Source: Aphrocallistes beatrix
Lineage: Eukaryota > Porifera > Hexactinellida > Sceptrulophora > Aphrocallistidae
Length of the DNA stretch: 64,000 nt
Reading direction: 5' to 3'
NCBI GenBank assembly: GCA_963281255.1
Contig: OY725489.1
Span: forward strand, 5,146,001-5,210,000
The notes beneath the pieces were generated by a model, which did no database searches, was not told the DNA's origin, and was given only the letters and a program-made list of their open reading frames with translations. This document shows, in pieces, positions 10,165-20,639 of the stretch. Position numbers and translations under genes: made by a program. Every line of letters begins with the position of its first letter. Position 1 is the stretch's first letter.

Positions 10165-12006
10165 CATAGCATTCTATACATAAGGCAATGGCAGTCACTA
10201 TTTTTTTGGACCAGGGATTGCTTAGTATATTAAAATTTTCATTCATCCTTTATACGTTATATATGATTAATTAAGCATTTTAAGTGACCCCACCCCACTC
10301 ACAAATATGACCATTAATTGTCAAGACATGTTTGATCTTTGTAATTATTTTTATTCTGGAGAAAACAAAAGACATAATATAAATATTAAACTCATAAATA
10401 CAAAATAAACATTGGATTTCGAGAAGTACTAATGAGACGGACTTCTACTTCTTTATGGCAGATTATGACTTGACTTAGCTTGAGATAGGATAGATTAAAC
10501 TTCAAGATATACTTGACATAGCTTAGCTTGAGAGACAGAGTTGACTTCGCTTGAGAGACAGATTTGACCTGAGAGGTCATAAGGGAACAATGTACTTCTA
10601 TGAGTAATAAGGAACAAGTACGCACTCTGGCCTTCCAACTGGATATAGTCACACATCTCGGATCTTTACAGCATGATGAAGTTGACTAAATAAACAAATA
10701 ATATTATTAAATTAGTTCTTGAATTTAGCAAGTTTAGTTTACTATTATCATGTTTCAATACTACGGTAGTGCATTATATAGAGGTCTTAACTTTATTAGA
10801 TAATGAACTACAGTGAAAAAAGCTTTGGTAGAATGTATCACCGTGACGTACTGCATGTGCAAAATGCCTCAAAGTATACAATGTTCTAATTCCATATTAG
10901 CACATGCCAAATGAATAGGATTAGTATGGGAAGAGCCAGAATAAATTTTAAAAATTTCTACTAAGGGTGCAAATACATCGTCGTTAAAATGACTATTCTT
11001 CTCTACCCAATTCACATTGAACATTTTCCGAACATCATTGATGAATTTCAAGAACTCAACAGTTTGGTTCTCACAATGTTTTTTCCATGTTGTTGTAACA
11101 CTGATTAGTACTAGATAGGTATGTTCTTGATGTTAAGGAGTGTGTGTAGGTATAACTACTAATTCATTATATCACTATCGGTTACGTGCTGAGACTTACA
11201 GTTAAACAGTTACGACACATGTTATAAGCTAACTGTTCAACAGAAGTTGACTTATGGGAAACCTTAAGTGCCAAATTTATATTTTGCCTTTCCAAGCTGA
11301 TCAGACTAGCACGCTTTCGGTGTTAATTTGGGGCACTTTTAAATTAAATTGCATTTATTCAAATTAAATAAGGTTCTTATGCACATGTTTTTGGAGTAAG
11401 GAGGATTGCATTCACTAAATTGGGGGAAGGTAAACACTTTTTCGTAATATTTAAATTCAGTCAATTGTTTCTAACAAACTTGAGTACTATATATGCATTA
11501 TTCTAGAATAATTAAATGACTAAAGTCTTAACAAACCACTCACCTTTGGAATCTTGTTGTTTTGGTAATCTTCACAGGTCTTGGAATGGCTCGATACCAT
11601 TTTCACGAAGAGCACCATCTTTTGTAGTTAAAAAACTTCATGGAGTGTACTACTCCTCTGTAATTGGAAGTAAAGCCAAGCGCGACACAAGACATCTCGT
11701 CCAAATATTAACTCATGCAATTAGTGTTGTCAGATGGGGCATTATAAATGAGTAATAGAAATGGTATCCAATAAAACAATACGTAAGTGTAATACACTAG
11801 TGTTGTATGCGAAGTAAATATAAATATTGTGATTACATAATATTTTCAAAATGAATATTTAATCAACCCATGAACGCTAAATATGTTATAATTATATAGT
11901 TGATAATAACAGTATTAATTTAGCGGTTTTAGGATTGAATATACTAAGCAATCCATGGTACTGTTTTTTTTAGTGACTGCCATTGCCTTATGTATAGAAT
12001 GCTATG
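10165..12006. mobile_element. 1.84-kb TIR element, possibly P-type
   Basis: Perfect 36-bp terminal inverted repeats beginning CATAGCATTCTATACATAAG, with similarity for another 30 bp ('ggattgcttagtatatt'). The flanks carry a 7-bp direct repeat agactag (10158-10164, 12007-12013), possibly 8 bp. The terminal CAT and the 'ACATAAGG' near position 14 resemble the Drosophila P-element end from memory. A solo, diverged end lies at 39157-39230. It contains a minus-strand frame (separate entry) and a stretch of 'cttgagagacag' repeats at 10470-10570. Confidence 0.7.
10869..11108 (-). pseudogene. Unassigned open frame in TIR element, possible P-type transposase piece
   Basis: The reverse strand is open from about 11108 to a stop at 10869. 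It reads TTTWKKHCENQTVEFLKFIN, then DVRKMFNVNWVEKN, later EIFKIYSGSSHTNP and ANMELEHCIL. The EFLKFI....FNVN spacing recalls the 'FI..I..LFD.LN' block of P-element/THAP9 transposases, and SSHTNP could match the later '...NP' block. This is weak; a search is needed. It lies centrally between the 36-bp inverted ends, which supports its being the element's own gene. A GTGAGT donor-like site on the same strand at about 11541 suggests introns. Confidence 0.35.
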
Positions 12007-12013
12007 AGACTAG

Positions 12014-12448
12014 TTTCCAACGGGTGACATGGGGTTTTTAGGGGTGTAGATTTAGAATATCATGTTTTCAGATTTATATGATAAATTATATGTTTCCTTT
12101 TGTTTCCATTAAGGTATAAAGTGAACAAATTACTAAAATAAGCTAGATATTTGTTTCGAACAGTTGACATGGGGTTTTCAGGAGTGTAGATTTCGAATAT
12201 CAAATTTTCAGATCGATATGATAAATTAATTGTTTACTTTTGATGACAATAGATTCATAAAGTGAACAAATTACAAAAATATGTTAGAAATTTGGTTTCA
12301 ACGGTAGACATAAAGTTGACATAGGGTTTGGGGGGTTTGGGGTGTGGAATTCGAATGTCATATTTTTAGATCTATATGATAAATTATTTGTTAACATTTG
12401 TCTACAATATTTAGTTAAAGTAAACAAATTCCCAAAATAGGCTAGTTT
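12014..12448 (+). repeat. Family C: three ~140-bp tandem units
   Basis: Three diverged units start near 12014, 12156 and 12299. Each has 'gacatggggttttnaggngt', 'gtagattt.gaatatca', 'atatgataaatta', 'agtgaacaaatta' and '.aaaatangctag'. They run straight into a GC module at 12455. The same unit occurs at 2545, 46868 and 63340. Confidence 0.75.
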
Positions 12449-12454
12449 GAGTAA

Positions 12455-12533
12455 ATCCTAGGCGCCCCCAGGGCGACTCTGCGGACACAATGTGTTCGCA
12501 AGTCCCGCAGCGCAAGCAAGCGAAGCGCGCTTG
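12455..12533 (+). repeat. GC-rich hairpin module attached to family C
   Basis: 'aggcgcccccagggcgactc', 'gcggacacaatgtgttcgc' (hairpin), 'cgcagcgcaagcaagcgaag', 'cgcgcttg'. This is the same module that terminates family A, here following 140-bp tandem repeats. Confidence 0.75.
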
Positions 12534-12819
12534 TGAAATATTAAGGTGCTTAGACAGTTTTTCGTGGACTGATATTAAATAAATGTGTAATCCCCCATCA
12601 TATAAATATTTGTAAATTCGATATTTAAGTTAAGCATACAAATCACTAATAATTGTTAGAAAGGTAATTTCAATTCGAACATATTATTTATTCTGTATAT
12701 ACTATGTTATTCAAAGTGTATTATAGATATTGAAATAGATTTCATCCAATAATGGTATTATCTGTAGATAATAGTACAAATCAATAGACAATACAATAAA
12801 GGTCTCTACATATGAGGAG

Positions 12820-12905
12820 GATTAAACATAATCGTGATCCCGGGATTGAGAAAACTAACCTCGGGATAAAACACACCGGGATCCCGGGATTAAAAAAACT
12901 GATCC
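12820..12905. repeat. Two-copy 'gggatcccgggatt' tandem
   Basis: 'gatcccgggattgagaaaact' and 'gatcccgggattaaaaaaact' are about 54 bp apart, with a shortened 'cctcgggat' between. Unassigned and non-coding. Confidence 0.4.
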
Positions 12906-13131
12906 AGCCCGCATAGTCATCCCCCCCCAAGGAGGGGGTTAGCACCCCTTGAAAATATTTAAATGCATCCTGCTCCCCCTGTGATATTCAGGGCTGAATC
13001 CAACCCTGCTTGATAGATATTTTACCCGCCTCCGGCCATATGTCATATCCCCTGGAATTTAGAGGGAACACTGACTGACGGTAATACTTCATACCTATTA
13101 GTTTATCGTAAAGTTTTCTAATTTATTGCAG

Positions 13132-13244
13132 ATTTGGAATTGGGTCGACTTTCAGAACCCGAACCGAAGGCGATTCCAACTCTGGTTTATTGTGAGCGCG
13201 AAACAAGGCTTTTTGCAATATATCCTTGTAAGAGCAAAGGGAAA
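13132..13244 (+). CDS. Candidate host exon
   Basis: A 113-nt segment bounded by a good acceptor (pyrimidine-rich, ...tttattgcag, AG at 13130-13131) and a GTGAGT donor at 13245. One frame is open for 37 codons from 13134: LELGRLSEPEPKAIPTLVYC then ERETRLFAIYPCKSKGK. It ends on a codon boundary. The sequence is more GC-rich and protein-like than its neighbours. No family is recognised. The next candidate exon is at 14763-14795 and is phase-compatible (phase 0). Too short to appear as a long open frame, so it rests on splice signals and composition only. Confidence 0.45.
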
Positions 13245-14762
13245 GTGAGTATTTACAGTTTGTAATGAATTGATTTTTCTAGTGAATTTGGGCATATGTG
13301 TTGGTAAAATGACAACATATGATGGTAACATGAATTGATAATTTCATCCAATTTACCACCAATAGAAATTCCATTGTTGGTAAAATGACAGAAAATCTGT
13401 TGGTAATTTGCATTCAATTTGTTGGTAAATTGCATGCTTCTCACATGGGATAGATATAGTTTTTTCAAATTTTCAGTATTGATAATCACATTGACTAATA
13501 CTAAATAAGATTATTTAAGCTATTGCTTTATTAAGCAAGGGGATTTTGGTAACTAGATCTAAATATATGATTTGGAATCATTTTGAGAGAATGGCAAATG
13601 TCCAATGTGAAAATACTCGCGGGAGAAGATGGTTGAATAAATACATGAAGTGCTTTAAAATCATTAAGGACGCAGGATAGATCTAGGGAATGTATTATCA
13701 GCATATGTAAATATGGTGTCAAAGTACCGATGTGCGTAGTTAAGGTGAGACTAATCTCAAAAATCAATATTATAGTAGCGCTAATTGAATGGTACAAAAT
13801 CATCACTCTACTAAGTACATATAAAATGTGCGAGAGTATACTACTAGTTCGGATATCAGACTATAGAAATATATCAATTTAAAACAAATATAATATTCAT
13901 CTCAAATTTCCAATTTTGAGTTTAGCCTCACCTTAAATTTTGATTAGTCATCATGTAATTGCGCAATATGTTATATTTGTATCTTATATTTGAAAATTTA
14001 CTGATTTTCAGAGACATATCTTGAGAGCCAATATACTACTTCCTATTAAATAAATTTTTGTGGAGCGAACGAACCAAAAGCTCATATTTTTGTAAATATT
14101 ACGGGAGATAAACTCGGCAATATCCAATAAATAGGAATTTTAGTTTGCCAATATATAATCAAACAACGAAGATATTTGCTCAAAAATAGTGTACTATAAA
14201 TCTGTGAATGGAAAAATTTGACAAGTACAGCTAAAATATTTTTAGGAATTTTTTTTATTTTTTTTCCGGACAGACGGGCTATTTTTGCGAATCACAGAGG
14301 TTAAATAATTTGTCCAAAATAGCTAGCATAAATGCTCATCTACGTTGGGAAACTTTTCTCATTTTATCTTCCAAATATTACACCCGTGAAGTATGAATAG
14401 AAAAGATCACTAATTTATCTTTGAACCACTACTATCTATTAAGAGTTGGCATCTCTTAGGCATTGAAGCCCAGTATTTCTCAAGAAAAAACTGCTGATGA
14501 TTGCATCAGTATACCTTAAAAATCATGAGCATAGCTTGATCGATTTTGGATTAGTACATTCTGTAACCGGTTATTTTATATTCTGTTAAAAATACTCTTC
14601 AATTTCAAATGTTTAATTCCTTTATAAATATACAATTGTGCCTCCAAGGAAATGCCATACAGTGGCATCGTGTTCTATAGACACGTGGGCCCTGACCTCC
14701 CAGATATAATATTTCTTGGGTCTCTCTCATTTCAGCGCGTGTTGTTATAATTTTTTGTTTAG

Positions 14763-14795
14763 TTCATCAACTTCAAACAGCCCAGTGCGGCAAAT
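14763..14795 (+). CDS. Candidate 33-nt microexon
   Basis: Acceptor 'ttataattttttgtttag', then 33 nt reading FINFKQPSAAN, then a GTGAGT donor. Phase 0 at both ends, matching the exon ending at 13244. The short length makes chance occurrence real; the pairing with 13132-13244 is the main support. Confidence 0.35.
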
Positions 14796-15284
14796 GTGAG
14801 TGCCTTCAGATTTACATACCATACTTATAAAATCCGTTAATATGTCGCAACACAAATTGTATCTTTCTAAGAATAATATATTTTAGACCATTCCCTATTT
14901 GCTAATATTTTGAATAATTTTGTTTTCAATAATTTTGTTATTCTTTTTTTTAATTTAGTCAATCTTCTCTTTAATTTTGATAGTGATTTCAAAAATTTGG
15001 TTAGAGCTATAAAAAAATTTAGTAGACATTTAACTAAATTTGTTAGTGCAGTAATTATAACTGCATAATAATTAGGGTTTTTGGAGTTCGCCCTCGTTGC
15101 TTCCTGACTTTATTTGATAATGTTGAACTGCTCAAAAATTTTAAACGTTATATTGCCATTGGAAATGATGGTTCATCAGCTCTCTATTTCTCTGTTATAT
15201 TTTACTACATTGAGGATATTGGGACTTAATGCTGTCCTGTCCTGATCTCAAATCTTTGGAACAGAGCTTATTTTAGAATTTCGC

Positions 15285-15440
15285 GAAAAATATTGAGATT
15301 CTACTTACGGAATTTGGTAAAATCGGACTAGTAGATTTCGCAGTAGCGCGCGTACGGACACATACATACATACAGCATACGGACGGACGGATTGATGTAG
15401 CACGCCTTCCATGCCACCAGGCACAGGAACTGCATTAAAA
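15285..15440 (+). repeat. Family E repeat, copy 2
   Basis: Matches 2290-2456: 'taaaatcgga', 'tagatttcgcagtagcgcg', 'gtacggacacatacatacat', then 'ggaactgcattaaaa'. A further end-only match is at 16300-16390 ('cccctatactaggagctgcactaaa'). Confidence 0.5.
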
Positions 15441-15589
15441 ATGGGAGCTAATCGATTTAATAATCATATTTTCAATTGTGTTCAAATAAGGTGTTAAATA
15501 TTGAACTAATGGTGGGCAGAGCTCAGCGCCTATGAATGTGAGTATGCTTGCATTAATTCGCAAATTGTTACAAAATTATTTTCTTTTAG

Positions 15590-15625
15590 ATCGAGTTCCC
15601 TGGAGAGTTCCCCTGCCCGAACAAT
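15590..15625 (+). CDS. Candidate 36-nt microexon
   Basis: Acceptor 'caaaattattttcttttag' and donor GTTAGT bracket 36 nt reading IEFPGEFPCPNN, phase 0. A weaker possible 18-nt exon (SSAPMN, 15520-15537, GTGAGT donor, poor acceptor) lies just upstream. It could belong with 13132-13244 and 14763-14795. Confidence 0.35.
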
Positions 15626-15720
15626 GTTAGTACCGTACCAATATAAATTACTGAGCATGCTTGTACAGGGGCGTAGCAGAAGTACGCAGGCCAAATGTAG
15701 TCCAGGCATTCACATACTAT

Positions 15721-15760
15721 ACTACCCGGACAAAAGTATTCGACCACCACGAAAAAATCC
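15721..15760 (+). mobile_element. Tc1-type end, solo
   Basis: 'actacccggacaaaagtatt' then 'cgaccacc' resembles Tc1-family terminal repeats that insert at TA. No partner end or transposase was found nearby. Confidence 0.35.
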
Positions 15761-16084
15761 ATACAAATAGTATTGAAATTGATCTACTCACAAAGGAATA
15801 TGTACTCAAACTGTAATAGGCCTTTTTTTCGCCATCAAATATAATGGCCGTGACTAGGAACAAGTAGCATCACGTATCAAAGGTAGATATTTTTAAACTT
15901 GGGAGTTAGTAATTGAGTTGAGGATCTCAATTATGCGTAATTAGAATGTGTAGATTACGAATTAGAAATCAAAAATATAATATTTCTTACAGGTTTAGTA
16001 CAACCACTATATGCATACCATGTCTTGTTTTTATCTAGTGAACTGGGGGAATCAATCGGGGCGTTGGCGAGAGTCCTGCTCCCG

Positions 16085-16270
16085 CCAGCAGATGTGAGCT
16101 CACCAACAGATGTAGGCTCACCAACAGATGTAGGCTCACCAACAGATATTGGCTCACCAACAGATGTGAGCCCACTAACTGATGTGAGCCCAGCAGCAGA
16201 TGTGAGCTCACCAGCAGATGTGAGCCCAGCAGCAGATGTGAGTCCACCAGCAGAAGTGGGCCCAGCAGCA
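16085..16270 (+). repeat. 18-bp minisatellite, ten units
   Basis: Ten 18-bp units of the type ccagcagatgtgagctca, several identical. Being a multiple of three, it is open in more than one frame. The plus frame 16025-16288 gives a six-residue repeat (SPTDVG / SPADVS). An acceptor-like 'tttttatctag' ends at 16038 and a GTGAGT follows at 16285, so it may be an exon. Its phase does not fit the preceding candidate exon. Each unit carries GTGAG and CAG, resembling donor and acceptor sites. Confidence 0.7.
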
Positions 16271-16464
16271 AGGACCTCCAAATTGTGAGTTTTTAGCGAG
16301 CAGACAGACAGATGGATGGATGGGCGGGCGGACAGACGTTACACGCCGATCATGACATAATGCATCCCCTATACTAGGAGCTGCACTAAATATCCTAGCG
16401 TTTTAATATGAGATTAATTAATCTTACATATTAAAACGCAATGGTTTTTTTTTGGTTTTTTGTT

Positions 16465-16600
16465 TGACCAGAATTGATTGAGGAACTGGTACACAGGTTT
16501 GGCACACAGGTAAATAATAATGAGTCTACGATTAATTTCGAAGATCTAAGCGAAACTTCACACCTCGCCGAGATATGTGACAAATTGTGCTAACCAATGA
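16465..16600 (+). repeat. Family F repeat, copy 2
   Basis: 'gaattgattgaggaactggt', 'aataatgagtctacgattaa', 'gatctaagcgaaacttcaca' parallel 9830-9960. It is joined directly to a reverse-strand family B segment. Confidence 0.5.
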
Positions 16601-16604
16601 AATT

Positions 16605-16810
16605 CAATTCTTTTATGGTCAAATAATTAAGGACATATGTGTGATGAAGTAATATACTCCTTTAAGGAAGGACTGTAGGCGTTCAATCTCGGGTCCTGGA
16701 ACTTGGGTCCATTGTGTATTATTGATATCTCGTAATCCGCTCAAGTTAGACATGGGATATGTATTATTGTTGAATAGGAAGTCGTATTTTGAGAGTCCAT
16801 TGGTCATGAT
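16605..16810 (-). repeat. Family B repeat, reverse copy
   Basis: 'aggactgtaggcgttcaatc', 'gggtcctggaacttgggtcc' and 'ttgttgaataggaagtcgta' are the reverse complement of 17195-17325 and 60060-60235. With 17195-17325 it forms an inverted pair about 500 bp apart. The frame at 16619-16807 is not a gene. Confidence 0.6.
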
Positions 16811-17194
16811 GGCCTACCTCAACTATGTGTGGAATGTGTTTTTTCACCTGTTTTTCACAGATTTAAGATACATTTTGGCAATTTTCTGACCTGTTTTAAG
16901 CACATTTTAAAGCGTTATTAATGTATGATTTTCAAAGATAATCAAGGTAGTAACGGGTTAATTCGAAATATTTGGACATTTCAAATGGAATGTTGCTACA
17001 TTCCAGCGTTGCTATGGAAACGTATGTATACCATTTGAGCCGATATCTTGAAAACCGTTACAGTAAGACAGTCAAATTTGACTATATTTGATAGATAATA
17101 GGTTACTTTCTATTAGCTCCTAATACATTTGATAACATTAAATCTTAAGATTTTCGAGATATGGTGCAATTTAACAAATATGATTCATAAAATA

Positions 17195-17325
17195 TATTCT
17201 TCTTCTTCCTATTCAACAATAATACATCTCCCATGTCTAACTTGAGCGGATTATCAATAATACACAATGGACCCAAGTTCCAGGACCCGAGATTGAACGC
17301 CTACAGTCCTTACTTAAATCAGGGT
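17195..17325 (+). repeat. Family B repeat, forward copy
   Basis: 'ttcctattcaacaataatac', 'acaatggacccaagttccag', 'attgaacgcctacagtcctt'. Inverted partner of 16605-16810 and a close match to 60110-60215. Confidence 0.6.
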
Positions 17326-17895
17326 GGTTTAACTCCCCCAATGCATCTTTATATCATTTTGTGTCGAGTGCATTTTGCCTGTTGGAAGTTTCAGAAGAGC
17401 AGATTCGGAATTCTAGCTTCCTTGGAAAACTTTAAGAATTACTGAATCTTGCAACTTTTGAATGGGATAGTTCGTATTCTTGTCCTAAACACTCTATTAA
17501 ATCAAGAGAAATAGTGAATAAGATCCTTTCCAATATCTATTTTAACAACTTTGAGGAAGCAGATCAGTGAAACAATAACTTCTCAATTCATTCTCAGCGT
17601 TTGCTGCCTCTTTGGAAAATGTGCATCTTGTCCTTCTCAAATATGGTCAGGAACTCCTATAAACTTAAATCAGACTCTGCCACTCGTCACAGCCAATACG
17701 GAAGGTCACGGGTCCTAACCTCGCCTTAGTCATTTGCATTTTGTTCTCAATTACTTTGCTTCGGTAATGTAATCTGAGCCTAAACTCTTGCAGAACCTTA
17801 GTGAGCTGAAAGCACTAAGGATGTCATCTTGCTAAAGGTAAAGTTAGGTGCTATCTTTTTTGCCTACTGATAGCCGAGTTTTTCTCTGTAAACGC

Positions 17896-18041
17896 AATCA
17901 TATACATACACACATGCTGCATACACCTCAGTCAGCAACTATCAATAGGTTTAGCACCTCACCAAGATTGTAAATCCCCTGAGAACATATTAGCATGGAT
18001 TCGGGGGTATATTAATCTATAAACTTTACTTTACTTTACCT
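17896..18041 (+). repeat. SINE-like repeat, copy 2
   Basis: Same body as 2896-3041. The tail is 'aaactttactttactttacc'. Just upstream, 'gatagccgagttt' loosely resembles an RNA polymerase III A box, but the other copy lacks it. Confidence 0.5.
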
Positions 18042-18080
18042 TTATGTTCTCTTTCAAAAGTAACGCTTGGTGGTTGGAGT

Positions 18081-18776
18081 ATGGATTATACATTTTCTAG
18101 GATCACACACCTTAAATCGTGCACTTTGTCAACGCTCGATTTCTCCAGGATTCTTAATATATCAGACAATATCCTTGAAGAGTTAGTCGGATCTAAAGTT
18201 TGTCAATCCCTAACAACTTTGAAACTTCAAGATTGTACGAAATTCCATTGCGTCTCAACTCTCTTTTGTTTCACGAACCTAGTCGAGTTAGATTTGAGTG
18301 AGAATAATTCTCTCAATTGAGGGGACACAAGTTGCCTAGGAACTCTAGCCTCAATCCTGTCTTCTTTAAAGAATCTACAAATAATAGACCTTCACTTCAC
18401 CAATTTCTTCGCTTATTGTTCTATCCAAAATGTGGATCTTTCATTCGATGTCTTAAAAGATGTTAAGCTACAAGAACTATACCTATACATGATCCCAATA
18501 TACACGAAATCCTATTCAGTTATTGACGGTGCCAAAATATATCCTATAATTCATTTTCTCTCAAAGCTCACCTCCCTCACTCACCTTGATATATCCGGTT
18601 GGCCGTTACTCGTTAAGATACCAGGTAAACTCTTAACAGCTTTCAGTGAGAAACTGATTTTTTCGGACTCTACAACACTCCAATTACAGATGAGAATTTT
18701 GAATTTATACTACATTCTGAGGAGATTACAGGGTTATGCAAAGAGAAATGATTTCTACTGTAGCCCGTTATTATAA
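18081..18776 (+). pseudogene. Leucine-rich-repeat protein fragment, possibly ZYG11-like
   Basis: One frame (18081-18776) encodes leucine-rich repeats: ILEELVGSKVCQSLTTLKLQ, LVELDLSENNSLN, ILSSLKNLQIIDL, LQELYLYMIPIY and LTSLTHLDISGWPLL. A single in-frame TGA (18318-18320) interrupts it; otherwise the 696 nt are open. The LTHLDISG pattern with irregular repeats recalls the ZYG11/ZER1 family of cullin-2 substrate receptors, which lack the strict plant or TLR spacing (family knowledge, tentative). Related-looking coding may extend upstream near 17450-17560. The stop could mark a pseudogene or an undetected short intron. It abuts the inverted duplication starting at 18952. Confidence 0.5.
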
Positions 18777-19021
18777 AAGTAACAATGATTACTTGAAAAG
18801 GCTGTTCTCACACATATTTAACAACATAAGGAATAAATCCCTTAAAGTATCTACAAATTTATATTCTACTTGTGTTTCTCAATCTTAACATTTTCGCATA
18901 CTGTCCACTTAAGGCGTTCAATTTTTTCCAGCGCCCTTTACTCGTAATACTGACCATGGACTTCTAAACTACCTGGACAGTCCACTCTATTTTGACTCTA
19001 AACCAAGTTAGGCCAATTTGT

Positions 19022-19528
19022 ATTCTTACTATTAAAACTTGATTAATCTCACTCTCTCTCTATATATATATATAAAGCTGATTTTTGGCATGTCGGAGTC
19101 TTTTGGCTATGGCTCCACTAGGTTCTGAGCTCAGACCAAATGTCGACTCATCATGGAATTATGACGTCATTGTCACGTTTTTAAAGTTAAGCAACACAGT
19201 TATTCGAGCATAACTCAGTCATTATAGGAGATAGAAGGCTGAAATTTTAATAGAATATGTATACTAACATACCTCACATATGATGCAACTATCTTTAAAA
19301 AATGATGACTCATCACTTTGTTATAACGTCATCATTACGCATCAAAAATTTTTAAATTGTCAAATTTTGTGATTTCTCGGTGATATGGATTTTAACACTA
19401 AGATAGGCATATGTAGAGATGTTATATCTCTTATAATTAAACAATGGGACCCCAGACGACCGAAGGGAGCCTCCGGTGGACACTTTGTGTCCACCAGCCA
19501 CGCAGCGTAAGCAAGCGAAGCGCGCTTG
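19022..19528 (+). mobile_element. Family A copy 3 (left arm)
   Basis: Begins 'ttcttactattaaaacttga' and passes a (CT)n/(TA)n microsatellite. It lacks the 'tgtaacgaattgattg' segment, continues 'agctgatttttggcatg', and ends with the GC module at 19528 (gcgaagcgcgcttg). Confidence 0.8.
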
Positions 19529-19649
19529 TATATTGATAACTCGAAAACTATTCATTATATGTGTAGCAGTTATATGGTATATCTGTAGTATGACCTATAT
19601 GATAAAACTATGTTGCTAGTAGTCATTCTGCCTAAACACAACCTAGGAA

Positions 19650-19792
19650 GGGGTGTCAATGATATTACCATATATAGAATTGTGTGAAAACCGCAAAACT
19701 AAAAAAACATAAATATTTCAAGTATGCCGATGTGACCAATGAAATCCCCATAAACGACTTGCTATTCAACATTATTATATTTAATACCAATA
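19650..19792 (+). repeat. Family B repeat in palindrome spacer
   Basis: 'attaccatatatagaattgt', 'gaaaaccgcaaaactaaaaa', 'aatatttcaagtatgccgat' match 60010-60095. Confidence 0.55.
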
Positions 19793-19821
19793 TAATGAAT
19801 AGTTTTCGAGATATCAATATA

Positions 19822-20320
19822 CAAGCGCGCTTCGCTTGCTTTCGCTGCGCAGCTAGTGGACACAAAGTGTCCACCGGAGGCTCCCTTCGGTCGTCTGGGG
19901 TCACATTGTTTAATTATAAGGGAGATAACATCTCTAAATAGGTCTATCTTAGTGTTAAAATCCATATCACTCGAGAAATCACAAAATTTGACAATTTAAA
20001 AAGTTTTGATGCGTAATGATGACGTTATAACAAAGTGATGAGTCATCATTTTTTAAAGATAGTTGCATCATATGTGAGGTATGTTAGTATACATATTCTA
20101 TTAAAATTTCAGCCTTCTATCTCCTATAATGGCTGAGTTATGCTCGAATAACTGTTTTGCTTAACTTTTAAAAATGTGACAATGACGTCATAATTCCATG
20201 ATGAGTCGACATTTTGCTCTGAGCTCAGAACCTAGTGGAGCCATAGCCAAAAGACTCCGACATGCCAAAAATCAGCTTTATATATATATATAGAGAGAGT
20301 GAGAGTTTTAATAGTAAGGA
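19822..20320 (-). mobile_element. Family A copy 4 (right arm)
   Basis: Reverse complement of copy 3. The GC module starts at 19822 and the element ends with 'aatagtaagga' at 20320. Confidence 0.8.
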
Positions 20321-20480
20321 TACAAACTGGCCTAACTTGGTATAGAGTCAAAATAGAGTGGACTGTCCAGGTAGTTTAGAAGTCCATGTACTGACTTAAC
20401 ACACCATAACAAAATTTATTATTAATTCTAATGTTTCTGATTAATGGGATTCCTGTGAAAAAAGAGAATGTTGTATGAAG

Positions 20481-20626
20481 CATGGGCGTAGCCATGGGGG
20501 GCCTCGGGGGGCCTGGCCCCCCCAAACCTTTCACTCGGCCCCCCTAAAATAAATAAATAACTTTGTAATTAGAAATTTGATCTAAATAATGGCCCCCCCA
20601 AATAATATTCGGTCGCTAAGCCCATG
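20481..20626. mobile_element. hAT-type MITE
   Basis: The ends CATGGGCGTAGCC and ...GGTCGCTAAGCCCATG are inverted repeats. Perfect 8-bp target duplication gtatgaag (20473-20480, 20627-20634). 146 bp, with runs of C on both sides. Confidence 0.8.
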
Positions 20627-20639
20627 GTATGAAGGTTGT

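Larger units (their letters stand above)
18952..20392. repeat. Long inverted duplication (~600-bp arms)
   Basis: The left arm 18952-19559 and right arm 19793-20392 are near-identical reverse complements. The arms hold a family A copy plus about 60 bp of flanking DNA ('gacttctaaactacctggac') that is not part of the repeat elsewhere. The spacer 19560-19792 carries a family B segment. Because the flank is shared too, this is a duplication of a locus rather than two independent insertions. Confidence 0.8.

Noticed and set aside
10392-10652. 86-residue minus-strand frame
   Set aside because: It arises from 'cttgagagacag' repeats; no protein-like features.
11516-11755. 79-residue plus-strand frame in the TIR element
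   Set aside because: No recognisable motif, and it is antisense to the more protein-like minus-strand frame and to a donor-like site.
16025-16288. Proteins predicted on both strands of the 18-bp minisatellite
   Set aside because: An 18-bp period keeps frames open on both strands; only the plus frame has splice-like borders, so no confident gene is claimed.
17860-17900. tRNA-like head for the SINE-like repeat (gatagccgagttt)
   Set aside because: Not shared by the other copy at 2896, and no B box was found.
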